Shown here piece after piece: positions 1 to 5,811 of a stretch of DNA of 6,103 nucleotides. The stretch lies in the NCBI GenBank assembly GCA_030597435.1, contig JAUVRV010000183.1, positions 1-6,103 on the forward strand, written 5' to 3'. Position 1 is the stretch's first letter; every line of letters begins with the position of its first letter. The notes under the pieces are model-generated. The model was not told the origin of the DNA and made no database searches. It was given only the letters and a program-made list of their open reading frames with translations. A program made the position numbers and the translations under genes. The stretch is from Gemmatimonadales bacterium. GTDB taxonomy: Bacteria; Gemmatimonadota; Gemmatimonadetes; Gemmatimonadales; GWC2-71-9.

Positions 1-244
1 TACCACCGATCACCGCCGCCACTGATCCCTCCTCATCACCCCCGATGGCGGCCAGCATCACCCCCAAGACCACCCGCCCGAGGAGGGGGATGGCGGTCTT
101 CCACCACGTGTATTTGGGGGGCTCTCTCAACGCTCGTGGTGGTATCGGTGGGGTACCGGTACTCACGGGATAGGCACAGGCCGGACACACGTTGGCGCTA
201 CTGGAGATTTCTCGACCGCACTCGGGGCATTCGATTAGGGCCAT
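1..244 (-). CDS. Partial zinc-ribbon, membrane-anchored protein (5' part only)
   Basis: The reading frame begins with ATG at 244 and runs leftward off the window edge without a stop, giving 81 codons. The N-terminus is a small zinc ribbon with two CxxC knuckles, C6-P-E-C9 and C20-P-A-C23, which should bind one Zn ion. A proline-rich linker (about residues 28-43) follows, then a hydrophobic stretch at about 51-67 that looks like a transmembrane segment, then an acidic GDEEG turn and more Ala/Gly/Val-rich sequence. This zinc ribbon plus membrane segment layout is common in small bacterial proteins of unknown role, so no specific function is proposed. The gene is divergent from the inositol/copper operon. 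Its ribosome binding site is weak. The C-terminus lies outside the window, so full length and domain content are unknown. Confidence 0.72.
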   Translation of the reverse strand, partial: MALIECPECGREISSSANVCPACAYPVSTGTPPIPPRALREPPKYTWWKTAIPLLGRVVLGVMLAAIGGDEEGSVAAVIGG

Positions 245-258
245 CGTTGGCTCGTTGC

Positions 259-285
259 TTGAGGATCGCTTGACTCCCGTATGAT
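259..285 (+). promoter_or_regulatory. Weak candidate rightward promoter, distal
   Basis: TTGAGG at 259-264 and TATGAT at 280-285 resemble sigma-70 -35 and -10 hexamers, but the 15-base spacer is short. If used, the transcript would carry a leader of about 220 bases containing the purine/pyrimidine hairpin at 376-416. A second candidate nearer the gene (460-488) has better spacing. Confidence 0.2.
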
Positions 286-303
286 AGCATGAGCTTGGGA
301 GTC
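272..303. promoter_or_regulatory. 7-bp inverted repeat in divergent intergenic region, possible operator
   Basis: GACTCCC at 272-278 is mirrored exactly by GGGAGTC at 297-303 across an 18-base spacer. The arms flank -10-like sequences on both strands, a position suited to a dimeric regulator. It has no T-run and lies at the 5' ends of two divergent genes, so a terminator role is unlikely. A 7-bp repeat can arise by chance, so support is modest. Confidence 0.25.
281..289 (-). promoter_or_regulatory. Candidate extended -10 element for the leftward zinc-ribbon gene
   Basis: Read on the minus strand the sequence is TGCTATCAT, an extended -10 (TGn followed by TATCAT). No good -35 lies 16-18 bases upstream, which an extended -10 can tolerate. 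Transcription would start near 274, about 30 bases before the ATG at 244. It sits inside the GACTCCC/GGGAGTC inverted repeat. Confidence 0.28.
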
Positions 304-375
304 TGGTTATTGGAGATCTAGAGATTAAGGAGGAGAAGGGTGGGAATGAGATGAGATCGGAGGACGGCGCAGATC

Positions 376-416
376 AGGAGGGGAAGTGAAGGGCTCCTTC
401 CCCTTCTTCCCCTCCT
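376..416. repeat. 11-bp perfect inverted repeat with nested hairpin
   Basis: AGGAGGGGAAG at 376-386 pairs perfectly with CTTCCCCTCCT at 406-416. Between them GAAGG (388-392) pairs with CCTTC (396-400) around a three-base loop, so the whole can fold into a stem with one asymmetric internal bulge. One arm is all purine and the other all pyrimidine on the same strand. It is followed by C/T-rich sequence rather than a T-run and lies upstream of genes on both sides, so it is not a convincing intrinsic terminator. It may be a leader structure, a protein site or a remnant of a dispersed repeat. Confidence 0.6.
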
Positions 417-423
417 TCCCCTT
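397..423. repeat. 9-base tandem repeat, three copies, in a 32-base pyrimidine tract
   Basis: Three contiguous units CTTCCCCTT, CTTCCCCTC and CTTCCCCTT occupy 397-405, 406-414 and 415-423, differing only in the last base. They sit in an uninterrupted pyrimidine run at 394-425. A fourth copy in inverted orientation, GAGGGGAAG, is at 378-386 and forms part of the hairpin arm. The minus strand has three GGGG tracts at 9-base spacing plus GG runs, so a G-quadruplex or triplex is conceivable but not demonstrated. Confidence 0.7.
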
Positions 424-459
424 CTAATCTGGGGCGGTGCGGTGCGGCGGGGCCACCAA

Positions 460-488
460 TTGCCGTCCCCCCAATCGTCCATTAAGAT
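460..488 (+). promoter_or_regulatory. Candidate sigma-70-like promoter of the inositol/copper operon
   Basis: TTGCCG at 460-465 and TAAGAT at 483-488 are separated by 17 bases. Each hexamer matches the consensus at four of six positions. The predicted transcript would start near 495 and have a leader of about 20 bases before the ATG at 515, downstream of the repeat element. This is pattern matching only, and promoter preferences of the host are unknown. Confidence 0.35.
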
Positions 489-514
489 TACGGGTCTGTA
501 CCCACCATGATACG

Positions 515-1201
515 ATGTCATTGATACCCAAGAAGTTGGAAAAAGGCTTCGAGGCCCTGCTGGGTCCGCTGGTTGACTGGCTGATTGCCCGTCACGTGAA
601 TCCAAATGCGCTCACCACCATCGGGACGCTGACCCTGGTGGGCTCGGGCGTGGCGTTTGGCATGGCCGAGGCGCGGCTGGGAGCGTTCCTGCTGCTGCTG
701 AGTGGTGTTTTCGACATGCTGGACGGTCGGGTGGCTCGGGGCGGTGAGGTGGCCAGCAAGTTCGGAGCGTTCTACGACTCGACCCTGGATCGGGTCGGCG
801 AGGCCGCACTGTACGCGGGTATCGCGATCTTCTTCATGACGGGGGGCGTGCCCGGCTGGTTGACCATACCGGCCGTGGTGATTGCGATGAGCGCCCTCTC
901 GTTCTCGCTCATTGTGTCATATGCGAGAGCCCGCGCCGAAGGGCTGGGCTTCGATTGTAAGGTGGGAATCGGACAGCGGGCCGAGCGAATCCTCGGCCTG
1001 GGAGCCCCGATCCTCTTTTTCGATGCGGGCCCCAACGGATATCTCCTGCTTGGGATCGTTACCTTGCTTGCCATCCTGGCATTCGTAACGGTCATCCAGC
1101 GGATCCATCACGTATACAAGCTGACGCACAAGAAACGCCGGGTTACACAGGTTCGACACGCGGCGCCAGTCTTGGCGGAGTATCAGGGGAAAGGAGAGTA
1201 G
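515..1201 (+). CDS. CDP-alcohol phosphatidyltransferase, probable phosphatidylinositol-phosphate synthase
   Basis: This 228-residue integral membrane enzyme should transfer a phospho-alcohol headgroup onto CDP-diacylglycerol, releasing CMP. The family signature D-x2-D-G-x2-A-R-x8-G-x3-D-x3-D is complete, with D67, D70, G71, A74, R75, G84, D88 and D92. The four aspartates hold the catalytic divalent metals. Six hydrophobic segments can be picked out at about 33-50, 56-67, 97-110, 114-136, 161-172 and 176-196. The SYARARAEGLG stretch at 135-145 and the following R155/R158 resemble the inositol-phosphate-binding region of phosphatidylinositol-phosphate synthases. The adjacent inositol-3-phosphate synthase makes inositol phosphate the likely acceptor; glycerol phosphate cannot be excluded from sequence alone. 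The ATG at 515 is chosen because MSLIPKKLEKG matches a typical amphipathic start, while upstream in-frame sequence looks non-coding. No good ribosome binding site precedes it. The C-terminal tail from about 201 is basic and cytosolic. Confidence 0.88.
   Translation: MSLIPKKLEKGFEALLGPLVDWLIARHVNPNALTTIGTLTLVGSGVAFGMAEARLGAFLLLLSGVFDMLDGRVARGGEVASKFGAFYDSTLDRVGEAALYAGIAIFFMTGGVPGWLTIPAVVIAMSALSFSLIVSYARARAEGLGFDCKVGIGQRAERILGLGAPILFFDAGPNGYLLLGIVTLLAILAFVTVIQRIHHVYKLTHKKRRVTQVRHAAPVLAEYQGKGE
1191..1196 (+). promoter_or_regulatory. Ribosome binding site deciding the inositol synthase start
   Basis: AAGGAG lies within the last codons of the upstream gene. It is 4 bases from the GTG at 1201, which shares its G with the TAG stop, and 7 bases from the GTG at 1204. 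The 7-base spacing favours 1204, but both starts are possible and differ by one residue. Confidence 0.6.
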
Positions 1202-1203
1202 TG

Positions 1204-2535
1204 GTGAGTGAGTCGCAGCAGAGAAATGTCGCATCGCCCGATGGGAAACTGGGGGTGTTGCTGGTAGGACTGGGGGCAGTAGCTACCACATATGTGGCCG
1301 GTGTCGAGAACGTACGCCGTGGTCTGGGCAAGCCAATCGGATCGTTGATGGAGTTGTCCACCATCAGACTCGGCAAGCGGACTGAGCAGAGATCCCACCG
1401 GATCAGGGAGTTGGTTCCCTTGGCCCAGCTCGACAAAATCGTGTTTGGTGCTTGGGATCCAATCCCCGATGATGCGTATCAGTCGGCCCAGATCGCCGGC
1501 GTGCTCGGGAATGAGCACATCGAGCCGATCGCTGATTTTCTCAAGGCCCTCAAGCCCATGCCGGCCGTGTTCGACCAGGCGTACGTAAAGCGGCTGTCAG
1601 GTACTAACGTCAAGAAGGGCACCAACAAACGGGACCTCGCGGAGCAACTGCGTGAGGACATGCGGTCGTTCAAAAAGGAACACGGCTGTGACCGGCTCGT
1701 GGTAATCTGGTGTGCCTCGACCGAAGTGTTCATCAAGGCCGGCCCCGCCCATGAGTCTGTAGCCGCGTTCGAGAAGGCCATGGAGGAGAACGATGCAGCC
1801 ATCGCTCCGTCGATGCTGTACGCTTGGGCGGCGATCATGGAGGGCGTGCCTTTCGCAAATGGAGCGCCCAACCTGTGCGTCGACGCGCTGGCGTTGCAGG
1901 AACTGGCCGCAGCCAACAATGTTCCCATCGCCGGCAAGGACTTCAAGACCGGCCAAACGATGGTCAAGACTGTGTTCGCGCCGATGTTCAAGGCAAGGAT
2001 GCTGGGTCTGGCAGGGTGGTACTCAACAAACATCCTGGGGAACAGAGATGGTGAGGTGTTGGACGATCCCGAGTCGTTCAAGACCAAGGAAGAGTCGAAG
2101 CTGGGAGTGTTGGAGCACATCCTCCAGCCGTCGGTCTATCCCGAGTTGTACGGAGCTATCTACCACAAGGTGCGGATCAACTACTATCCGCCACGCGGTG
2201 ATAACAAAGAGGGATGGGACAACATCGATTTCTTCGGCTGGTTGGGTTACCCGATGCGGATCAAGATCGACTTCCTCTGCCGTGACTCGATCCTGGCCGC
2301 ACCACTGGTACATGACCTGACGCTGCTGATGGATCTGGCTCAGCGGGCTGGGTTGTCAGGGATTCAAGAGTGGCTCTCTTTCTACTTCAAGAGCCCAATG
2401 GCTGCTCCGAACCTGACGGCCGAGAACGATCTCTTCATTCAGCAAACGAAGCTCAAGAACACGCTCCGCTGGCTGATGGGCGAGGACCAGATTACCCATC
2501 TAGGGGTGGAGTGCTACGAGTACGACAAAGCGTGA
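1204..2535 (+). CDS. ino1: Inositol-3-phosphate synthase (myo-inositol-1-phosphate synthase)
   Basis: This cytosolic NAD-dependent enzyme converts D-glucose 6-phosphate to 1D-myo-inositol 3-phosphate, the first step in inositol synthesis. The protein has 443 residues from GTG 1204. The N-terminal Rossmann part starts with LLVGLGAV near residues 19-26 (G22, G24). The family's catalytic and dimerisation part is clear: N219-G-A-P-N223 is followed by G244-K-D-F-K-T-G-Q-T252, the lysine-bearing phosphate/NAD-site segment, and then N276-I-L-G-N-R-D-G283, equivalent to the NHLGNNDG motif of other family members. A lysine-rich F-K-T-K-E-E-S-K-L segment follows shortly after. The length is intermediate between the short mycobacterial and long eukaryotic forms. 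The start lies 2 bases after the stop of the lipid synthase gene, so the two are almost surely cotranscribed and form one pathway. The stop overlaps the next start. No internal defects are seen. Confidence 0.93.
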   Translation: MSESQQRNVASPDGKLGVLLVGLGAVATTYVAGVENVRRGLGKPIGSLMELSTIRLGKRTEQRSHRIRELVPLAQLDKIVFGAWDPIPDDAYQSAQIAGVLGNEHIEPIADFLKALKPMPAVFDQAYVKRLSGTNVKKGTNKRDLAEQLREDMRSFKKEHGCDRLVVIWCASTEVFIKAGPAHESVAAFEKAMEENDAAIAPSMLYAWAAIMEGVPFANGAPNLCVDALALQELAAANNVPIAGKDFKTGQTMVKTVFAPMFKARMLGLAGWYSTNILGNRDGEVLDDPESFKTKEESKLGVLEHILQPSVYPELYGAIYHKVRINYYPPRGDNKEGWDNIDFFGWLGYPMRIKIDFLCRDSILAAPLVHDLTLLMDLAQRAGLSGIQEWLSFYFKSPMAAPNLTAENDLFIQQTKLKNTLRWLMGEDQITHLGVECYEYDKA

Positions 2536-2960
2536 GTCTGATTGACGCGGTCGTCGTCGTCCTGGGTGTCGCGCTCATCGCGGGAGAGCTGTGGTTCTTC
2601 CTCGGCCCACGTAAGGTGTCTTCGGTTCGGAGTTCACCCTCCACGCCGCAAGAGATCAAGGTGCTGGTGAAGGGCGGCTACGATCCGGATACAATTCCAG
2701 TCGAGGCGGGCCGCCCGGTCCGCCTCCTCTTCTATCGCGACGAAACAGAAGAATGTTCCGAACGGGTGATCTTCGAGTCGTTGGGCATAGAGAAAGAACT
2801 CGCTGCGTTCGAGACTACACCGGTCGACTTCACTTTGGACAAGCCGGGTGACTACCCCTTCCACTGTGGTCTCTCAGTGATGCACGGACGCGTGGTGGCC
2901 CAGATAGGGCGTGACGGTGCCCGGGCTAACCTCGGCAAGGGACATGCAAAGCATGGCTAA
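2532..2960 (+). CDS. Membrane-anchored cupredoxin-domain protein, CupA-like copper-binding protein
   Basis: This 142-residue protein starts with a single hydrophobic anchor (about residues 4-24), followed by a Ser/Pro-rich linker and a cupredoxin domain from about 40 to 125 that should face the outside. Typical family features are GGYDPDTIPVEAGRPVRLLF at 48-67, D-E-T-E-E-C75-S-E and Y-P-F-H111-C112-G. The two cysteines fall almost exactly where pneumococcal CupA has its Cu(I)-binding Cys74 and Cys111 (recalled from the literature). CupA-like proteins usually continue C-G-M-x-M, but here the sequence is C112-G-L-S-V-M117-H118-G, so the usual methionine positions are Leu and Val. The GTG at 2532 is chosen because it overlaps the preceding stop as GTGA and leads directly into the anchor; an upstream extension would lie inside the inositol synthase gene. 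Expression is probably by translational coupling. The likely role is to bind copper on the membrane next to CopA, encoded immediately downstream. Confidence 0.82.
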   Translation: MSLIDAVVVVLGVALIAGELWFFLGPRKVSSVRSSPSTPQEIKVLVKGGYDPDTIPVEAGRPVRLLFYRDETEECSERVIFESLGIEKELAAFETTPVDFTLDKPGDYPFHCGLSVMHGRVVAQIGRDGARANLGKGHAKHG

Positions 2961-5496
2961 CGCGCGGATAACACTCCCCATTGAGGGAATGACCTGCGGC
3001 GCTTGCGCCATGACCGTCCAGAAGCGGCTACTCGAAGAGGACGGCGTGCTCGACGCGTCCGTCAACTACGCCACCGGCAAGTCCACCGTCACGATCAATG
3101 ACAGCGACACCAGCGTAGCCCAGTTGGTCACAGCGGTACGGGATGCGGGATTCGATTGCGCCAAGACCTCGATCACGTTCGGCGTCGAGGGACTGCACTA
3201 TGCCAGTGGGACGAACCGCCTGGAGCAAGGGCTGTCCGAGCTGGACGGAGTGCTGTCGGCTACTGCCAACCAGGCTACGGAGCAGGTGAGGGTCGAGTAC
3301 GTACCGGGCATCGTCACCGCTCACGCCATTGAGCAGAGGGTAGCAAGCTCAGGGTTCACAATAGCGGAGCCTCTGGCGGAAGAAGACCCCGCGGAACGCG
3401 AGCGCCAACGCATCCGGAGCCAAGTACGGACTCTGGCATGGAAGTTCGCCGTGGCAGCAATCATGACCGTGGCAACCATGATTGGCTCGATGCCGCTAAT
3501 GGCCCAAGACAGCACGAAGGGCGTTGACCTGTTCGGAATGCTGATGCGGCCGCTGAACAACCTGCTACGGAACGTAGCACCAGCGCTTTATCAGCTCGAT
3601 CCGGACATACTCAGGCTTGCGATGCTCGTGATGACGCTGCCTGTAGTGCTCTGGTGTGGCAAGCAGTTTTACACCGCTGCGTGGAGTGGTCTCAAACACC
3701 GCTCGGCGGACATGAACACGCTGATTGCTGTCGGAACCGGTGCCGGATTCCTCTTCTCCGTTGTCGCGACGGTGGTACCGGCGGTGTTCAGCAACGTCGG
3801 TCTCAGTGCGGACGTCTACTACGAATCGGTCTGTGCGATCATCGCGCTGATCTTGCTGGGTAGGCTATTGGAAGCGACAGCCAGGGGACGTACTTCACTC
3901 GCAATCCGCCGCTTGATCGAACTCAGGCCGAAGACGGCAACGGTGCAGCGCCAGGGACACGACATGGAGATCCCGATCGAGCGTGTCGAGGTGGGCGATC
4001 GGGTAATCGTGAAGCCGGGCGAGACGATCCCGGTCGACGGTGTCGTTATGGCGGGAGAGTCGACCGTTTCTGAGGCGATGTTGACTGGCGAGCCGACACC
4101 GGTGGAGAAGAAGGCCGGAGACCAGGTGGTAGGTGGGACTCTCAACGGGCTGGGGACCCTGGGATTCGAAGCACGCGCGGTTGGCAAGGACACGATGCTC
4201 TCGCAGATAGTCCGCCTGGTCGAGGAGGCTCAAGGTACCAAAGCACCGGTGCAACGGCTGGCGGACAGAGTCGCTGGTGTATTCGTGCCCATCGTTATTG
4301 CTATCGCCATCGCCTCGTTCGTGGTCTGGTTCGTGATCGGACCGGACCCGGTGTATGTGTATGCAACCATCGCTCTCGTCACTGTTCTGGTAATTGCCTG
4401 TCCCTGTGCCTTGGGACTCGCCACGCCTACCGCGATCATGGTCGGTACCGGCAGAGGGGCGGAACTCGGGATCCTCATCCGGGGTGGTGAGGCACTGGAA
4501 ACAGTCGAGAAGATCAGCACCATCGTGTTCGACAAGACCGGAACGCTGACGGAAGGCAAGCCGTCCGTCACACACGTACTCGGCGCTCAACGCTCAGATG
4601 GGAGTGTCGTTGGGGCTACCGAGTTGCTGCGACTTGCTTCGGCAGTGGAGGCACGATCAGAGCACCCACTTGCAGGAGCGATCCTGGCGGCCGCCGAGAA
4701 GAAGGAAATCGAGATCCCCGAGGTCGATAGGTTCGTTGCGATGGAGGGTCGTGGTGCGCGTGGCATAGTGGGCAAGTATCTGGTGGAAGTGATCAGCATG
4801 CGCCATGCGGAGGAGCGCAGCCTGGATTTGGGGGATCTGTCGCACAAGGCCGAGCGTCACGTGCTCGCCGGGCGGTCGCCTGTGGTAGTAGTGGTCAACG
4901 ACACTGTCCAGGGCCTGATCCTCATTGCCGATCCGATCAAGCCATCGGCCAAGACTGCGATCGCAAAGCTGAAGGAGATGGGGTACGAACTCTACGTGCT
5001 GAGTGGCGATAGCAAGATCGCTACGGGTTTGGTTGCTAAGGAGATCGGGATCGATCGTGTGATTGCAGAGGTTGACCCCCGCGACAAGGCCGACGAGATC
5101 AAACGTCTGCAGCAGGATGGCAAGATCGTCGGAATGGTTGGCGATGGACTCAACGACGCTGCGGCGTTGGCTCAGGCCGACGCCGGGTTCGCGATCGGAA
5201 CCGGTACTGACGTTGCAATCGAAGCTTCCGATATGACGTTGGTCCGTGGTGATCTGAACTCGATCGTAACCACTATAGAGCTATCCCGCCGGACTGTCCG
5301 CACGATCAAGGGCAATCTCTTCTTTGCCTTCGTTTACAATGCACTCGGCATTCCGCTCGCCGCCGGTGTACTTTATCCGTTGACGGGTCTCCTGCTCAGC
5401 CCCGTTTTTGCGAGTGCAGCGATGTCGCTATCTAGTCTGAGCGTGGTGGGCAATAGCCTGCGGCTCAGGAAGTTCCAACCATCAACCGCTGCGTGA
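2953..5496 (+). CDS. copA: Copper-exporting P1B-type ATPase
   Basis: This 847-residue inner-membrane pump should export Cu(I) from the cytosol using ATP. Residues 5-70 form a heavy-metal-associated domain with G12-M-T-C15-G-A-C18. Residues 72-138 form a second one in which the motif has become G80-L-H-Y-A-S-G, so both cysteines are lost. Eight membrane segments lie at about 162-182, 219-235, 255-280, 287-305, 442-463, 468-495, 788-808 and 813-835. Key motifs are complete: T378-G-E380 in the actuator domain, C483-P-C485 in the ion channel, D527-K-T-G-T531 with the phosphorylated aspartate, S-E-H571-P, S-G-D686, and G730-D-G-x-N-D735. Y795-N796 and M824-S-L-S-S828 in the last two membrane segments are the residues typical of the Cu(I) subgroup. 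ATG 2953 overlaps the cupredoxin stop by 8 bases and has AAGGG 11 bases upstream; ATG 2944 is only 2 bases from that site and less likely. Its neighbours, a cupredoxin and CopZ, fit copper. Confidence 0.96.
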   Translation: MANARITLPIEGMTCGACAMTVQKRLLEEDGVLDASVNYATGKSTVTINDSDTSVAQLVTAVRDAGFDCAKTSITFGVEGLHYASGTNRLEQGLSELDGVLSATANQATEQVRVEYVPGIVTAHAIEQRVASSGFTIAEPLAEEDPAERERQRIRSQVRTLAWKFAVAAIMTVATMIGSMPLMAQDSTKGVDLFGMLMRPLNNLLRNVAPALYQLDPDILRLAMLVMTLPVVLWCGKQFYTAAWSGLKHRSADMNTLIAVGTGAGFLFSVVATVVPAVFSNVGLSADVYYESVCAIIALILLGRLLEATARGRTSLAIRRLIELRPKTATVQRQGHDMEIPIERVEVGDRVIVKPGETIPVDGVVMAGESTVSEAMLTGEPTPVEKKAGDQVVGGTLNGLGTLGFEARAVGKDTMLSQIVRLVEEAQGTKAPVQRLADRVAGVFVPIVIAIAIASFVVWFVIGPDPVYVYATIALVTVLVIACPCALGLATPTAIMVGTGRGAELGILIRGGEALETVEKISTIVFDKTGTLTEGKPSVTHVLGAQRSDGSVVGATELLRLASAVEARSEHPLAGAILAAAEKKEIEIPEVDRFVAMEGRGARGIVGKYLVEVISMRHAEERSLDLGDLSHKAERHVLAGRSPVVVVVNDTVQGLILIADPIKPSAKTAIAKLKEMGYELYVLSGDSKIATGLVAKEIGIDRVIAEVDPRDKADEIKRLQQDGKIVGMVGDGLNDAAALAQADAGFAIGTGTDVAIEASDMTLVRGDLNSIVTTIELSRRTVRTIKGNLFFAFVYNALGIPLAAGVLYPLTGLLLSPVFASAAMSLSSLSVVGNSLRLRKFQPSTAA

Positions 5497-5499
5497 ATC

Positions 5500-5790
5500 A
5501 TGCGTTACTTCCATCGTACACAGATATCGCCCGACGCCGTATTGGCAGAAGCCGACCGTTACTTTCCGAGTCGCGCCGGTGTCACCGAGTCTGGCGATAG
5601 GCACAGGGTATATGCGGGTACTATCGGTCGTATCTCTCTGCACGTAGAGGCCGAAGGTGGACACTATACCTTGATAGAGATCGAGACCGATCAGTTGGGT
5701 GAGAGCGAGGCTGACAAAGTCGCCAAGCGGTTTCTCACCACGGTCCATCAGCATGTCCACGAGTCGCACGTGGCTCGCGGCGCCTACTGA
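5500..5790 (+). CDS. Uncharacterised 96-residue protein with C-terminal His cluster, in copper operon
   Basis: I do not recognise this family. The protein is small and soluble, with no signal peptide or membrane segment and no cysteine. The N-terminus MRYFHRT leads into a probable helix (about 11-23). A middle part (about 36-64), with alternating hydrophobic residues RVYAGTIGRISLHVEAEGGH, looks like beta hairpins. A charged helix (about 68-82) follows. The end is T-V-H83-Q-H85-V-H87-E-S-H90-V-A-R-G-A-Y, a spaced histidine cluster that could bind Cu or another metal. It begins 3 bases after the copA stop with no ribosome binding site, which suggests coupling to copA translation, and ends 21 bases before copZ. 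A role in copper handling is inferred from position and the histidines only. That it is a real gene is supported by exact packing into the gap between copA and copZ and the rightward strand. Confidence 0.78.
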   Translation: MRYFHRTQISPDAVLAEADRYFPSRAGVTESGDRHRVYAGTIGRISLHVEAEGGHYTLIEIETDQLGESEADKVAKRFLTTVHQHVHESHVARGAY

Positions 5791-5799
5791 ACGCTCAAC

Positions 5800-5805
5800 G
5801 AGGTG
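5800..5805 (+). promoter_or_regulatory. Ribosome binding site supporting the TTG start of copZ
   Basis: GAGGTG lies 6 bases upstream of TTG at 5812. There is no ATG or GTG between this site and the conserved metal-binding motif that would leave an intact first beta strand, so the site fixes TTG as the start. Confidence 0.65.
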
Positions 5806-5811
5806 TAGATC

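Noticed and set aside
153..162. Perfect 10-bp palindrome GTACCGGTAC
   Set aside because: It is inside the zinc-ribbon coding sequence and encodes ordinary linker residues; a single short palindrome is expected by chance.
376..425. Intrinsic terminator reading of the strong stem-loop
   Set aside because: The stem is followed by a C/T mixture and then AATCTGGGG rather than a T-run, and it lies between the 5' ends of divergent genes where a terminator has no gene to end.
437..514. N-terminal extension of the phosphatidyltransferase from an ATG at 437
   Set aside because: The 26 extra residues are Arg/Pro/Cys-rich, unlike the family's start, and would overlap the better promoter candidate. The ATG at 515 begins a normal amphipathic N-terminus.
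507..524. Five-codon out-of-frame mini-ORF (ATG 507 to TGA 524) overlapping the phosphatidyltransferase start
   Set aside because: It could in theory couple or attenuate translation, but it has no ribosome binding site and is as short as chance allows.
1479..2120. Antisense open frame (213 codons) opposite inositol-3-phosphate synthase
   Set aside because: It is a Ser/Ala-rich shadow of a clearly conserved gene, with no motif and no ribosome binding site of note.
3895..4590. Long antisense open frame (231 codons) opposite copA
   Set aside because: It lies wholly inside the well-supported ATPase gene, has no recognisable domain, and its low-complexity, His/Arg/Asp-rich sequence is what reverse translation of a GC-rich gene gives.
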